Notes: generated by a model not told the origin, from the sequence alone. Shown: positions 32,655 through 43,731, numbered from the stretch's first letter. The stretch: 64,000 bases of DNA from Elusimicrobiota bacterium (GCA_016194705.1 JACQAZ010000022.1:23359-87358); one strand, 5' to 3'. Made by a program: numbers and translations.

Positions 32655-34115
32655 TTAGCGGGGCGTATTGATCATGTAGATCAGCGTTTCCTTCATGATG
32701 TCGAGCGCCCACTTGGGGTAGACGCCCAGGGCGACCGTCATCACGGTCAAGGGCACGATGGAGGCGAGTTCGCGGGCGTTCATGTCGGTCAAGCCCGCCC
32801 ACTTGTTGTTGAACGGCCCCAGGAACACCTTCTCCATCATGCGCAGGAAGAAGGCCGCGGTCGCGAGCACTCCGAGCACGCTCACCGCCGCGTAGACCTT
32901 CCAGGCCTGAAAGGCGCCCAGGAAGCAGAAGAACTCGCTGATGAAGCCCGCCAAGCCGGGAAGGCCGAGGGAGGCGAAGCAGGCCAGGAACATGAGCCCG
33001 GCGTAAGTCGGCACGCGCACCGCGAGGCCTCCGAAGGCGGAGATGTCGCGCGTATGGGCCCGGTCATAGATGACCCCGACCAGCAAGAACAGCGAGCCCG
33101 TGATGATGCCGTGGGTGATCATCTGCATGACCGCCCCCTGGAAGCCCGTGGCCGTGAGCCCGGCGATGCCCAGCAGGCAGTAGCCCATGTGGTTGACCGA
33201 GGAGTAGGCCACCATCTTCTTCATGTCGGTCTGCGCCATGGCGCAGAGCGCCCCGTAGACGATGTTGATGGTCGCGATGATGATGAGCGGCTTGATGAAC
33301 CACGCGAACCCCAGCGGGAGCATCCCGTAGGAGATCCGCATCAGGCCGTAGACTCCCATCTTGAGGAGAACCGCCGCCAGGATCACGGAGACCGCCGTCG
33401 GCGCCTCGACGTGGGCCAGGGGCAGCCAGGTATGGAAGGGGAAGGCCGGGATCTTGATCGCGAAACCGAAGTAGAAGCCCAGGAACACGAGGATCTGGAA
33501 GCGCGCGCTCCAGTTGACGTGCTGATGCATCAGCGCGAGCATGTCGAAGGTGTTCGGCGTCGAGTTGAAATAGACCGCGAGGATCGCCAGCAGCATGAAG
33601 ACCGAGCCGGCCAAGGTGTACAGGAAGAATTTGATCGCCGCGAACTCCTTCTTGGGTCCACCCCAGATGCCGATGAGGAAATACATCGGGACCAAGGTCA
33701 TCTCCCAGAAGACATAGAACAAAACGAGATCGAGGGCCTCGAAGACGCCGATCATCCCGGCCTCAAGGACCAGGAACCAGAAAAAATATTCCTTGATGCG
33801 CTCCTTGATGCCCAGCGAACTGATCAGGGCCAGGACGGTGACGAAGGTCGTCAGCAGGACCAGGGGCAGGGAGAGTCCGTCGACGCCCAGGGCGTAGTGG
33901 ACGTGCATCGAGGGGATCCAGTCCGCGTTCTCCATGAACTGCATCAACGGCTGGGCGCGGTCGAAGCCGTAGAGCACGCAGAGCGAGAGGACAAACGAGA
34001 GACCGGCCGAGACCAGCGCGGTGATCTGGATGGGCTTCTCGGCTTCCTTGGGCAGGCAAAGGATGACCAAGGCTCCCGCGATCGGAAGGAAGGTGATCAG
34101 AGTCAATATGGGCAT
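32655..34115 (-). CDS. nuoM: NADH-quinone oxidoreductase subunit M
   Basis: 486 residues, 14-helix antiporter-like subunit. FYVFWEMTLVPMYFLIG has the conserved pump glutamate, AFPFHTWLPLAHVEAPTAVS the broken-helix region, and TDMKKMVAYSSVNHMGY the lysine/histidine channel. It lies between nuoL and nuoN in the usual order. Confidence 0.93.
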   Translation of the reverse strand: MPILTLITFLPIAGALVILCLPKEAEKPIQITALVSAGLSFVLSLCVLYGFDRAQPLMQFMENADWIPSMHVHYALGVDGLSLPLVLLTTFVTVLALISSLGIKERIKEYFFWFLVLEAGMIGVFEALDLVLFYVFWEMTLVPMYFLIGIWGGPKKEFAAIKFFLYTLAGSVFMLLAILAVYFNSTPNTFDMLALMHQHVNWSARFQILVFLGFYFGFAIKIPAFPFHTWLPLAHVEAPTAVSVILAAVLLKMGVYGLMRISYGMLPLGFAWFIKPLIIIATINIVYGALCAMAQTDMKKMVAYSSVNHMGYCLLGIAGLTATGFQGAVMQMITHGIITGSLFLLVGVIYDRAHTRDISAFGGLAVRVPTYAGLMFLACFASLGLPGLAGFISEFFCFLGAFQAWKVYAAVSVLGVLATAAFFLRMMEKVFLGPFNNKWAGLTDMNARELASIVPLTVMTVALGVYPKWALDIMKETLIYMINTPR

Positions 34116-34127
34116 GCGAGGAATCTC

Positions 34128-36107
34128 CTAGCGCGATAATATCAAGATCGTGAAGAGGCTGACCGCCACGGCGATGTACATCAGGTACTCCTGCACTTGT
34201 CCGTGAGTGACGAGCGAACGCAGCAGCACGCCCGCGTCCATGCTCAGGCCGCCGAAGCCGTCGACGGTGCGGTCGACGAAGAGGTTGTCGAAGAGGCCGC
34301 TGAGCTCGGCGCAGATCCGAGTGATGAGGCCCCAGCCGTCGACGAAGAACTGGTCGATCACCGAGGAGTCGAACCAGAAGGCGAACTTGGCGATGCGGTC
34401 GGAAAAGGCGACAAGCGACAAAAAGATCGCGTCGAAGCCGTAGCGGTTCTCGAGCACCGAGAAGATGGGCGAGCAGCGCGCCTTCAGGGACTCGGCCAGG
34501 GTGAAGTCGTTGCGGCCGTAGAAAAACCAGGACAGAGCGATCGAGCCGCAGACCAGGGCGGTCACGGCATAAGGCATCAGGCGCGGCGCGAGGGTCTCGG
34601 TCATGAGCCCCTCGGGCAGCTTGTAGTTGACGAGGTGCTCGAAGAAGCCGTTGTGGGCCAGCGCGGCGCCGGAGACCACGGAGAGAAATGCCAGCAGGCA
34701 GAGCGGCCAGAGCATGACCCAGGGAGACTCATGGGCGTGATGATGCCGCTCATGGTCGCGGTCGTCGCCGACGAAGGTCAGGAAGATCATGCGGAACATG
34801 TAGAACGCGGTCAGCAGGGCCGCGAAGGTCAGCAGGCCGAACATGACCTGGTTGTGGCCGTAGACCCTCTCCAGGATCATGTCCTTGGAGAAGTAGCCAG
34901 CAAAAGGCCAGATCCCGGCGATGGCCAAGGTCGCGACGAACATGGTGCCGAAGGTGACGGGCATCTTCTTAGAGAGCCCCCCCATCTGGCGCATGTCGTT
35001 GGTGTGCACCGAGTGGATCACCGAGCCCGCCCCGAGGAAGAGCAGGGCCTTGAAGAAGGCGTGAGTCGTCAGGTGGAAAAGCCCGGCCGTGTAGCCTCCG
35101 CAGCCCAGGGCGCAGAGCATGAAGCCCAGCTGCGAGACCGTCGAGAACGCCAGGACCCGCTTAATGTCGTAGGCGACCAGGGCCATCGTCGCGGCCAGCA
35201 GCGCGGTGATGAGCCCGATCCAGGCGACGGCCTCCATCGCGACGGGGCTGGCGGCGTAGATGAAATAGGTCTTGGCAACGAGATAGATGCCGGCGGCGAC
35301 CATCGTCGCGGCGTGGATCAGCGCGGAGACCGGCGTGGGACCCTCCATCGCGTCGGGGAGCCAGATGAAAAGCGGCCACTGGGCGGATTTTCCCGCGGCG
35401 CCGCAGAGGATGCCGAGGCCGATGGCCGTGGCCGCCAGCGGCGTGAGGACCCCGGGTGTCGCCGCCGAGACGGCGAGCATGGAGATCTTGAAGCTGCCGA
35501 ACTTGGCCCAGATCAGCAGCAGCGCCACGTAGAGCCCGCAGTCGCCGAGCTTGGTCGTCATGAAGGCTTTCTTGGACGCGTAGGCCGGAGCGGGCTTCTC
35601 GAACCAGAAGCCGATGAGCAGGTAGGACGAGACGCCCACGAGCTCCCAGCAGGCGAAGGTCACCAGCAGATTGTTCGAGACGACCAGGCCGAGCATCGAG
35701 GCCGTGAAGAAGGAAAGGTAGGCGTAGTACCGCTTGAAGCGCGGGTCGCCGTGCATGTAGCCCAGGGAATAGACCTGGACGAGCAGGCTCACCAAGGTGA
35801 CCACCACCAGCATGACGGCGGCGGCGCCGTCGATCAGGATTCCGATGGGCATCGCCGCGGAGAAGCCCTTGCCCGCGGAATCGGCCGCGAAGGAGAACCA
35901 TTCCCAGCTGCCCTCGTAGGGCCAGGGGTGCACCGCCCCGGAGGAGGCCTGGTGGAAGATGACCAAGGACTGGACCAGGCACCAGAACATCGTCGCGATG
36001 CCGAGGTAGGGCGCGTACGGCGAGTGCGCGTCCTCGTCGAAGAAGAACAGGATGACCAGAGAAACGAGAAAGGGGAGCAGCGGGATCAAGTAGGCGTGTT
36101 CGACCAT
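34128..36107 (-). CDS. nuoL: NADH-quinone oxidoreductase subunit L
   Basis: 659 residues, antiporter-like subunit with the C-terminal extension that forms the lateral helix. CWELVGVSSYLLIGFW, LFIWLPDAMEGPTPVSAL and YDIKRVLAFSTVSQLGFM are conserved. A His-rich stretch (DRDHERHHHAHES) lies in a loop. The length is near E. coli NuoL (613) plus about 45 residues. The gene starts two bases after nuoK. Confidence 0.93.
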   Translation of the reverse strand: MVEHAYLIPLLPFLVSLVILFFFDEDAHSPYAPYLGIATMFWCLVQSLVIFHQASSGAVHPWPYEGSWEWFSFAADSAGKGFSAAMPIGILIDGAAAVMLVVVTLVSLLVQVYSLGYMHGDPRFKRYYAYLSFFTASMLGLVVSNNLLVTFACWELVGVSSYLLIGFWFEKPAPAYASKKAFMTTKLGDCGLYVALLLIWAKFGSFKISMLAVSAATPGVLTPLAATAIGLGILCGAAGKSAQWPLFIWLPDAMEGPTPVSALIHAATMVAAGIYLVAKTYFIYAASPVAMEAVAWIGLITALLAATMALVAYDIKRVLAFSTVSQLGFMLCALGCGGYTAGLFHLTTHAFFKALLFLGAGSVIHSVHTNDMRQMGGLSKKMPVTFGTMFVATLAIAGIWPFAGYFSKDMILERVYGHNQVMFGLLTFAALLTAFYMFRMIFLTFVGDDRDHERHHHAHESPWVMLWPLCLLAFLSVVSGAALAHNGFFEHLVNYKLPEGLMTETLAPRLMPYAVTALVCGSIALSWFFYGRNDFTLAESLKARCSPIFSVLENRYGFDAIFLSLVAFSDRIAKFAFWFDSSVIDQFFVDGWGLITRICAELSGLFDNLFVDRTVDGFGGLSMDAGVLLRSLVTHGQVQEYLMYIAVAVSLFTILILSR

Positions 36108-36109
36108 GG

Positions 36110-36415
36110 CTATCCCTTGAGGAGGCTGAACTCCTCGACGTAGACGGTGTCGGTGTTGCGGTAGATGGCCAGGACCAGGGCAAGGCCCACGACGACCTCG
36201 GCGGCCGCGATCGTGATGAAGAACAAGGCCACGGCCTGACCCGCGACGCCTCCGGGGTGCCGGAAGTGGTTGAAGGCGGCCAGGTTGATGTTGGCGGCGT
36301 TGAACACGAGCTCGATGCTCATCAGGATGCCGATGATGTTGCGGCGCGTGAGAGCACCGAAGATTCCGATGAGGAACAGGAGGCCGCTGAGCGTCAGGTA
36401 GTGGGCCAAGGTCAC
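36110..36415 (-). CDS. nuoK: NADH-quinone oxidoreductase subunit K
   Basis: 101 residues from a GTG start whose GTGA overlaps the nuoJ stop. Three membrane helices with the conserved glutamate in LMSIELVFNAANINL and the second in AAAEVVVGLALVL. A much longer open frame upstream is a shadow of nuoJ and nuoI. Size and motifs match NuoK exactly. Confidence 0.93.
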   Translation of the reverse strand: MTLAHYLTLSGLLFLIGIFGALTRRNIIGILMSIELVFNAANINLAAFNHFRHPGGVAGQAVALFFITIAAAEVVVGLALVLAIYRNTDTVYVEEFSLLKG

Positions 36416-36909
36416 GCGTCTTTCTCCGTGTGCGAGAAGAAGATGGCGCCGAGCAGGGCGGCGAGCAGGACCAAAGAGATCAGCTCGAAGGGCACCGCGT
36501 AGTCGCCCATCATGAGCCGGCCCAGCAGGGCCGTCGAAGGCTTGGCCGGTCCCGGGGAGGGAAGTCCTCGGAAAGAGGAGGCGATGCGCCAAAGTCCGAC
36601 CGCCGAGATGCAGCAGATCAGCAGGGCCGCGAGCCATTGGTTGTTGACCTGCCGCAGATGGAGATCGGAGGCGCGCCCCAGGAGCATGACGACGAACATG
36701 ATCAGCACCGCGATGCCGCTGACGTAGATGAGGACCTGCCCCGCGAAAAGGAAGTCGGCGCCGAGGCTCGCGAAGATGCCGGCCACGCCCGCCAGGGAGA
36801 GGCCCAGGAGTAGCGAGGAATGAACCGTGTTGCGGTGGGTGACCACGCCCACCGCGCTGAGCAGGACGAGTGCCGCGAGGCTGTAGAAGACGATCGCTTC
36901 GAAGCTCAT
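36412..36909 (-). CDS. nuoJ: NADH-quinone oxidoreductase subunit J
   Basis: 165 residues, five membrane helices. HRNTVHSSLLLGLSLAG and FLFAGQVLIYVSGIAVLIMFVVML (first part) include the conserved Y/G pi-bulge helix of NuoJ. It overlaps nuoI (ATGA) upstream and nuoK (GTGA) downstream. Confidence 0.92.
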   Translation of the reverse strand: MSFEAIVFYSLAALVLLSAVGVVTHRNTVHSSLLLGLSLAGVAGIFASLGADFLFAGQVLIYVSGIAVLIMFVVMLLGRASDLHLRQVNNQWLAALLICCISAVGLWRIASSFRGLPSPGPAKPSTALLGRLMMGDYAVPFELISLVLLAALLGAIFFSHTEKDA

Positions 36910-37433
36910 CTGCGCGGCGCGACCTCATGGATGGAGATTTGCCCCGCGGGGGCCTTGAACTCCTTGGTCTTGCGGTCCCAATACTTGCCGATGAAGGAGA
37001 AGCCCGCTTTCCAGCAGCGGACCATCTCGTCGCGGTTGAAGAACACGAGCTCGTAGTCCAGCGAGTGCCAGACCGATTTGGGCTTGGTAGGGCAGGACTC
37101 CTCGCAGAGCCGGCAGAAATTGCACTTGCCGAAGTCGATCGAGTACCAGTCGACCTTGGCGACCTTCTTCTTGAGCGCCGGGTTCTTGGGATCGGGCACG
37201 GTGGCGTTCTCGAGGGCGATGCACACCGACGGGCAGGCCTTGACGCAGAGATTGCACGAGATGCAGGTCTCTGCGTCGAAGAGCAGGGCGCCGCGGAACT
37301 TTTCATATGGGACCAACTTCTCGGTCGGATACTGGACAGTGATCGAGGGCTTGAACATGTATTTCAAGGTGATCCACAGGCCCTGGCAGGTCGCCGAGGT
37401 CGCGCTGAAGATGGTCTTGAAGTAGTCGATCAT
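36906..37433 (-). CDS. nuoI: NADH-quinone oxidoreductase subunit I
   Basis: 175 residues with two 4Fe-4S motifs, CISCNLCVKACP and CNFCRLCEESCP, which form the N6a/N6b clusters passing electrons to NuoB. The N-terminal helix contacts the membrane arm. Start at 37433 by ATGA overlap with nuoH. Confidence 0.93.
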   Translation of the reverse strand: MIDYFKTIFSATSATCQGLWITLKYMFKPSITVQYPTEKLVPYEKFRGALLFDAETCISCNLCVKACPSVCIALENATVPDPKNPALKKKVAKVDWYSIDFGKCNFCRLCEESCPTKPKSVWHSLDYELVFFNRDEMVRCWKAGFSFIGKYWDRKTKEFKAPAGQISIHEVAPRR

Positions 37434-38871
37434 GGGGCTAGAAAGAGCAGATAGACGCCCGCGAGCGCGATGTTGGCGAACGACCACGGGAGCAAGAATT
37501 TCCAGTTGAAGTCCATCAGCTGGTCGACGCGGAAGCGCGGGAAGGTCCAGCGGAACCAGATGAACACGAACATCATCAGCATGGCCTTGGCCAGCATCCA
37601 GATCCAGCTCGGGACCCAGTGGTCGAAGAAGAAGGGAGAGGCGCCGCCGCCCATGAAGAAGGTCGCCAGCAGGAAGGACGCCAGCAGGACGTAGCCGTAT
37701 TCCGTCAGGAAGAAGATCGACCACTTCATGCCAGAATATTCCGTGTGGAAGCCCGCGACGAGCTCCGACTCGGCCTCGGCGATGTCGAAAGGGACGCGGT
37801 TGGTCTCGGCCACGGAGGCGATCAGGAAGATCACGAAAGCGAGCTGGCCGACGACGGGATAGAAGAGGTACCACTTGGGCAGCCCGTGCCAATAGCCGGC
37901 CTGCGCCTGCGAGATCACGGCGAGGTCCAGGGAGCCCGCGAACATGATGACGGGAACCACGGCGAAGCCGCGCGGCAGCTCGTAGCTGACGATCTGGGCG
38001 GCCGAGCGCAGGCCGCCGAGCAGCGAGTACTTGTTGCCCGACGCCCAGCCGGCCATCACGATCCCGATGACCGAGATGCCGGAGACGGCGAAGATGTAGA
38101 GGGTTCCGATGTCGACGTTGGCCGCCGCGAGGTCCTTGCCGAAGGAGACAGGCGTGAAGGCGATGATGACGGGCGCGACCACGATCCCGGGCGCCAGGGC
38201 GTGGATCCAGGAGTCGGCGGCTGCCGGAGTGATGTCTTCCTTTAATAGGAGCTTGATGCCGTCGACCAAGGTCTGGGCCCAGCCGTGGAAGTTCCAGCCT
38301 TCGACGAGGTTCCCCGAATAGACCGGGCCCAGCCTTGACTGCATGTGCGCGGAGATCTTGCGCTCCCACCAGATGGCCCAGAGGCCGTTGATGAGCACGA
38401 TGTGCAGGACGATCAAGAGCTTGATCGCGATCCAGAGGCCTTCCGCGACCATGGGCGGCAGGCTCAAATGGACCGCGGGTCCCGCCAGCAGGAACTTGGG
38501 GAAGTCCGCCCCGTACAAGATCCGGTAGAGTTTGTCCCCCCAGTAGGAGAGCTCGCCGATCAGCGCGCCGCCTCCGAAAATCGTGATCAGTATGCCGGCG
38601 AGAATCCCAGCCGAGAGGGCGTAGCCGGGCCGGGACCAGGGGTTCTTCCAAAGCTCGGTCGGCCAGTACCGTGTGTTCTTGAGCAGGATGCCGTTCTTCT
38701 CGTTGAAAACGGGATCGGGGATGACGACTTTCGGCTTTGGAGCGGGCTTAGGAACGGCAGCCGCGGCTGGCGCCGCGGGCCCTGCGACAGCAGGCGAGGG
38801 CGTCGTCGCAGGGTTGTTTGTCGGGGCTGACTCCGCGGGCTTTTCTTCGGGCTTATCGTTGACGGGGTCGG

Positions 38872-38875
<4 letters not shown>
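37430..38875 (-). CDS. nuoH: NADH-quinone oxidoreductase subunit H, with N-terminal extension
   Basis: 481 residues. The conserved core begins only near residue 125; WERKISAHMQSRLGP, GIKLLLKEDITP, ASVAETNRVPFDIAEAESELVAG (first part) and FWFRWTFPRFR-like IWFRWTFPRFRVDQLM are diagnostic of NuoH, which forms the quinone tunnel. The first roughly 55 residues are Pro/Ala/Lys-rich and disordered, and about 50 more include an extra hydrophobic helix (SAGILAGILITIFGGG). E. coli NuoH has about 325 residues. The start is fixed by ATGA overlap with nuoD. Confidence 0.92.
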
Positions 38876-40001
<1,126 letters not shown>

Positions 40002-40005
<4 letters not shown>

Positions 40006-40571
40006 TCGTCGTACTTGTCCTTAATATGGACATAGTCCTTGCGCAGGGGATGACCCTGGGTGAATTCCGGGGTCAATATCTTGATCAAATTAGGATGGCC
40101 TTCGAAGCGGATGCCCATGAGGTCGTAGAGCTCGCGCTCCTGCCAATCGGCGGATTTGAACAGGCCGGTCAGGCTCGGCACCCGGGCGTTCTCCCGGGCG
40201 ATCTCGAGGCGGAGGAACAGGCGCGCGCGCTCCGGGATGTTGCCGAACAGCCAGAGCACGCCGAACATCGGCCGATAATTGTAGCCCGGAGTGGCGGTCG
40301 GGATGCTTTGCGGCGTGGCTCCCTCGGCCAGGAAGACGTTGGGATTGGGGTTGCGGATGTAGCCCTCGGGCTTGACTGCGCCGAGCCAGTCGGTGGCGCT
40401 GATCATCTCGAGATAATCGAAGCCGAGATCGTCCTTGAGGACCTTCGCCGAGGGGATGAGATCGTCGGCGGAGCCCATGCGCATGGTGAGGTAATCCTTG
40501 ACGGGCGCCGCGGCCTTTTCGAGGTGGGGCAGCTTGGCCGCCAGCTTCGAGAGCAGGTCTTCCTGGGTCAT
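40002..40571 (-). CDS. nuoC: NADH-quinone oxidoreductase subunit C
   Basis: 189 residues, 30-kDa-type subunit of the peripheral arm. [16 protein letters not shown] and [20 protein letters not shown] plus HPLRKDY are the family signature. NuoC and NuoD are separate proteins here, not fused as in E. coli. ATGA overlaps on both sides. Confidence 0.93.
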
Positions 40572-41179
40572 CCGATCTCGATCCTGGGCCCCGCTTCCGG
40601 AGGAAGATTCGGCTCGTTGTTGGGCGTGGAGGACAAGATGTCGCGGCTTCCGTGCTCCTGCTGCAGAGAGGCGCCGGCGATCGCGATCGTGCGCATCTTC
40701 TGAAGCTTCTCCTGGAGCTTGACCACCGCGTACTGAAGCGCCTCGGGGCGCGGCGGGCAGCCCGCGATGTAGACATCGACGGGCACGATGCGGTCGACGC
40801 CCTTGAGGACCGAGTAGGAATCGTAGTACGGGCCGCCGCAGTTGGCGCAGGAACCCATCGAGATCACAAAACGCGGTTCGGGCATCTGATGGTAGATCTC
40901 GAGGATGGGCTCGGCCATCTTCTTGCAGACGGTGCCCGCGACGATCATCACGTCGGCCTGGCGAGGGCTCGGGCGAGGGATGACGCCGAAGCGGTCGAAA
41001 TCGAAGCGCGAGGCGTAGGAGGCCATCATCTCGATGGCGCAGCAGGCCAAACCGAAGGTCATCGGCCACAGCGAAGTCTTGCGGGCGTAATCGATGATGT
41101 TGTCGGCCGTCGTCAGGAACAGCTCCCCGCCGGGCATGCCCTTCGTGATGCCGGGGAGTTTTTCCAGAATTATTCCCAT
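40568..41179 (-). CDS. nuoB: NADH-quinone oxidoreductase subunit B
   Basis: 203 residues. The four cysteines that bind cluster N2 are seen in [19 protein letters not shown] and [10 protein letters not shown] roughly 35-residue C-terminal tail (from about LQQEHGSRD) exceeds most homologues. The ATG at 41179 overlaps the nuoA end by ten bases. Confidence 0.94.
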   Translation of the reverse strand: MGIILEKLPGITKGMPGGELFLTTADNIIDYARKTSLWPMTFGLACCAIEMMASYASRFDFDRFGVIPRPSPRQADVMIVAGTVCKKMAEPILEIYHQMPEPRFVISMGSCANCGGPYYDSYSVLKGVDRIVPVDVYIAGCPPRPEALQYAVVKLQEKLQKMRTIAIAGASLQQEHGSRDILSSTPNNEPNLPPEAGPRIEIG

Positions 41180-41526
41180 TGCAGGGCCCCCTTGGCCCAG
41201 GCGTAGGCCAGACCCAGGAAAAGGATCACGAGAAAGATCCCCATCTCGGCGATGGCGATCGGGCCCAGCGCCCTGGCGGTGACGGCCCACGGGTAGACGA
41301 AGAGAGTCTCCACGTCGAAGAGGACGAACAGCAGGGCGAAGACGTAGAAGCGGATGTTGAGCTTGACCTCGGTGGTCCCCACGGCGGGCATGCCGCACTC
41401 GTAGGTCGTGAGCTTGCGGGCGTACTCGACGCGCGGGCGTAGGAGCTTGGCCGCGATCAAGGTCACGGCCGCGAAGGCGACGCCCAGGCCCACCATGGCG
41501 TAGATCACGCCGTAGGCGTTCATCAT
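41170..41526 (-). CDS. nuoA: NADH-quinone oxidoreductase subunit A
   Basis: 118 residues with three membrane helices. YECGMPAVG and [18 protein letters not shown] are the NuoA signature. Starts by ATGA overlap with the methyltransferase gene, so the methyltransferase and complex I genes are translated together. Confidence 0.94.
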   Translation of the reverse strand: MMNAYGVIYAMVGLGVAFAAVTLIAAKLLRPRVEYARKLTTYECGMPAVGTTEVKLNIRFYVFALLFVLFDVETLFVYPWAVTARALGPIAIAEMGIFLVILFLGLAYAWAKGALQWE

Positions 41527-42527
41527 ATCGCGCTCGCCGGAGCCGATTTCCGTTGAATCAAAACCTTGAAGGCCTCCCCCATGCCGTCGGGATGCAGCAG
41601 GGTCTTCACCTGCCCCCGGGCCCGGATGGCGGCGGTATCCATCCCCTCCGGAAGGTAATCCTGGATGCCGCCCTCGATCAGGAATCGGCCGAGGGTCTCG
41701 TAGGCGTCGACCGTGAGGCCCAGCCGCGCGCCCTCCGAGATGAGGGCGTCGAAATCGACGGAGGCCGTGATGTCCTTGAAGCCCTTGCCTTCGGTGAGCC
41801 GGAAATCCGTCGTGTGGCGGAAGAAGGTTCGCGGGGGGTTGGGCGCGCCGGCCATGCGGCGCCCGTAGTCGATCGTTATGACGAACCCCGAGCGCAGCTT
41901 CTCGCCGACGAGCTTGAGCCAGCGCAGGGCCTCGAGGTTGACGGCGTGCCTCTCCCCCTCGGACAGGGCGGGAGCGATCTCCTCGGCGAACGGCCGGAGC
42001 TCCTCGGCCGAGAGGTCCGAGAGCAGAGTCCTTCCGGATTCCTCGACGTAGACTTCGTACAGGCTCCCGTCGCGCTTCTCCAACAGGTGCACGGGGAATG
42101 CGTCGACCAGCTCGTTGGAGAGAAAGACCCCCGGGCCCGGCAGGACCTCCTCGAGCCGCGTGTAGCCGACCACGTGGGCCGAGCTCGAAAGCGCGAGCAC
42201 GCTGTCGAGCAAAGCGGTGCGAGAACGCTCGACGAGCACGTAGCGGACCGTGTCGGCCCACCGCGGGAAGTTCTGGCGCAGGCTCCTCAGGAGCTCCGCG
42301 GCCAGACGGCCCGACCCTGAGCCCATCTCCGTGATGGAGTACGGTCCGGGGACGCCCTCTTCGGCCAGGGCGTCGAGGCGCCGCGCGATCTCGCGGGCCA
42401 GGACGCCCGCGAAGGCGGGGTGGAGTTCGGGGGCGGTGTAGAAATCCTGGGTGGGGGTGCGGCGGGAGTAATAACCGCGTTCGGGGTCATAGAGCGCCGA
42501 ATCCATGTAGTCCCGAAAAGTCTGCAT
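41523..42527 (-). CDS. MidA/NDUFAF7-family SAM-dependent methyltransferase
   Basis: 334 residues. The start [21 protein letters not shown], then [12 protein letters not shown], the SAM site [24 protein letters not shown] and FVITIDYG follow the MidA (DUF185) family. Its mitochondrial member NDUFAF7 dimethylates an arginine of the complex I subunit equivalent to NuoD and is needed for assembly. Here the gene overlaps nuoA by ATGA and shares the operon, so a complex I assembly role is well supported by context. Confidence 0.85.
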   Translation of the reverse strand: MQTFRDYMDSALYDPERGYYSRRTPTQDFYTAPELHPAFAGVLAREIARRLDALAEEGVPGPYSITEMGSGSGRLAAELLRSLRQNFPRWADTVRYVLVERSRTALLDSVLALSSSAHVVGYTRLEEVLPGPGVFLSNELVDAFPVHLLEKRDGSLYEVYVEESGRTLLSDLSAEELRPFAEEIAPALSEGERHAVNLEALRWLKLVGEKLRSGFVITIDYGRRMAGAPNPPRTFFRHTTDFRLTEGKGFKDITASVDFDALISEGARLGLTVDAYETLGRFLIEGGIQDYLPEGMDTAAIRARGQVKTLLHPDGMGEAFKVLIQRKSAPASAI

Positions 42528-42542
42528 GCCCGGGTGGGGCGG

Positions 42543-42725
42543 CTAAGCGAGGTCTTCTGCGCCGAGCGTCTTCTTCTTGCCGTCGGCCTTGATCTTCTCG
42601 ATGGAGGCTTGGACCAACGTGCCCACCTTGGTCGACAAGCTCTCGATGTAATCGCCGCCCGTGCGGTACCCGGCCTCCTTGACAAGCTTCTTGACCTTGC
42701 TGACGATGACGAGCGTTTCGGCCAT
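42543..42725 (-). CDS. bacterial histone-fold protein
   Basis: 60 residues. The sequence runs SKVKKLVKEAGYRTGGDYIESL, then a central helix (STKVGTLVQASIEKIKAD) and KKKTLGAEDL. This is a single histone fold (helix-loop-helix-loop-helix) without tails. It closely resembles the small histones described in Bdellovibrio and other bacteria, as I remember them (VVTSKVKKLIKEK...). Strongly basic at the ends, as expected for DNA binding. GGAGG precedes the ATG. It is the first gene of the complex I operon, 15 bases upstream of midA. Histone identity is by sequence pattern only. Confidence 0.75.
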   Translation of the reverse strand: MAETLVIVSKVKKLVKEAGYRTGGDYIESLSTKVGTLVQASIEKIKADGKKKTLGAEDLA

Positions 42726-42760
42726 GATCCTGTGACCTCCGTGGAGTATTTGCTGCGCCT

Positions 42761-42790
42761 ACTATATCTATAAATGAGCCGTTAAGTCAA
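42761..42790 (-). promoter_or_regulatory. promoter of the histone-midA-nuo operon
   Basis: TTGACT (42785-42790 on the minus strand), 18-bp spacer, TATAGT (42761-42766), followed by a roughly 30-base leader with GGAGG before the histone ATG. Confidence 0.65.
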
Positions 42791-42824
42791 ACGCGGCGAA
42801 AAGATGACGACGCGGCACAAATTG

Positions 42825-42897
42825 TGGCGCCGGGAGGAATCGAACCTCCGACCTATCGCTTATGAAACGACCGCTCTAACCTCTGAGCTACGGCGCC
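42825..42897 (-). tRNA. tRNA-Met(CAT)
   Basis: Standard cloverleaf on the minus strand: acceptor GGCGCCG/CGGCGCC, T arm GGAGG-TTCGATT-CCTCC, anticodon loop TTCATAA with CAT at 42862-42864, discriminator A, G1 and U33 as normal, CCA not encoded. CAT could be elongator Met or lysidine-modified Ile2. The lack of a C1-A72 mismatch argues against initiator. No antisense unit lies next to it. Confidence 0.9.
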
Positions 42898-43019
42898 GTG
42901 CGAACGCCATTATAACACATTGCCGAGTTTCGGCAAAAACGCTTGATTGAATTCCCGGAAATATTTTGTATATTACCTTGCCTTTTGAAGGAGACGCGAG
43001 AAAGACCTGGGGGATTAGA

Positions 43020-43688
43020 GTGGCCAAGAAAAAGATCAGCGTGGTGATCGCGGACGACCAGACCCTGTTCCGCGAGGGCATCAAGGACCTGCTCGAGAAC
43101 GAGAAGACCATCGAGGTCATCGGCGAGGCGGCCGACGGCCAGGAGGCCCTGCGGCTGGTCAAGAAGCTCAAGCCCAACGTCATCCTGCTCGACATCAAGC
43201 TCCCCCACATGGACGGCATCGAGGCGACGCGGCAGATCCACAAGGACTGCCCCAACACCAACGTGCTGATCCTCTCCTCGTATGAGGACGAAAGCCACGT
43301 CATGGAGGCGATCCAGGCCGGAGCCAACGGCTACCTTTCGAAGATGCTCCCGGCTTCCGAACTCGTCAACGCGCTCAAGGCGTTCGCCAACCAGGGCGTC
43401 ATGATCCCGCAGCCCGTCATGAGCAAGCTCATCGACGGCCTGCGCCAGATGGGCAGCGCCTCGGCCGAGGCTTCTCTGGTCGCGCTGACCAAGACCGAGA
43501 TCAAGGTCCTAGCACTTCTCGGACGCGGGCATTCCAACAAGGAGATCGCGGCCCAACTCGAGTGCAGCGTCAAGACCGTCAAGAACCACCTCAACAGCAT
43601 GTTCCAGAAGCTCAGCGTCTCCAACCGCACGGAAGCCGTGGTCAAGGGCATCGATCTCGGCCTCATCTCGGCTGAAAAGTCGGATTAA
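43020..43688 (+). CDS. NarL/FixJ-type response regulator
   Basis: 222 residues from a GTG start (AKKKISVVIADDQ). Receiver domain with Asp12/Asp13, phosphoacceptor Asp58 (VILLDIKLP) and the conserved lysine in YLSKM. A LuxR-type helix-turn-helix follows (LTKTEIKVLALLGRGHSNKEIA...SVKTVKNHL). No sensor kinase is adjacent, so it is an orphan regulator. It precedes the secreted S8 protease gene by 93 bases on the same strand. The open frame extends upstream to a TTG at 42966, but the family N-terminus and a GGGGG site favour 43020. Confidence 0.88.
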   Translation: MAKKKISVVIADDQTLFREGIKDLLENEKTIEVIGEAADGQEALRLVKKLKPNVILLDIKLPHMDGIEATRQIHKDCPNTNVLILSSYEDESHVMEAIQAGANGYLSKMLPASELVNALKAFANQGVMIPQPVMSKLIDGLRQMGSASAEASLVALTKTEIKVLALLGRGHSNKEIAAQLECSVKTVKNHLNSMFQKLSVSNRTEAVVKGIDLGLISAEKSD

Positions 43689-43731
43689 TCCTTAAAAAAC
43701 AATCTGTTTTTCTGAAACACCCCGGTTATTG

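Noticed and set aside
34740..34760. His-rich loop in NuoL as a metal-binding domain
   Set aside because: A short histidine run in a variable loop without a paired motif is common drift and not enough evidence.
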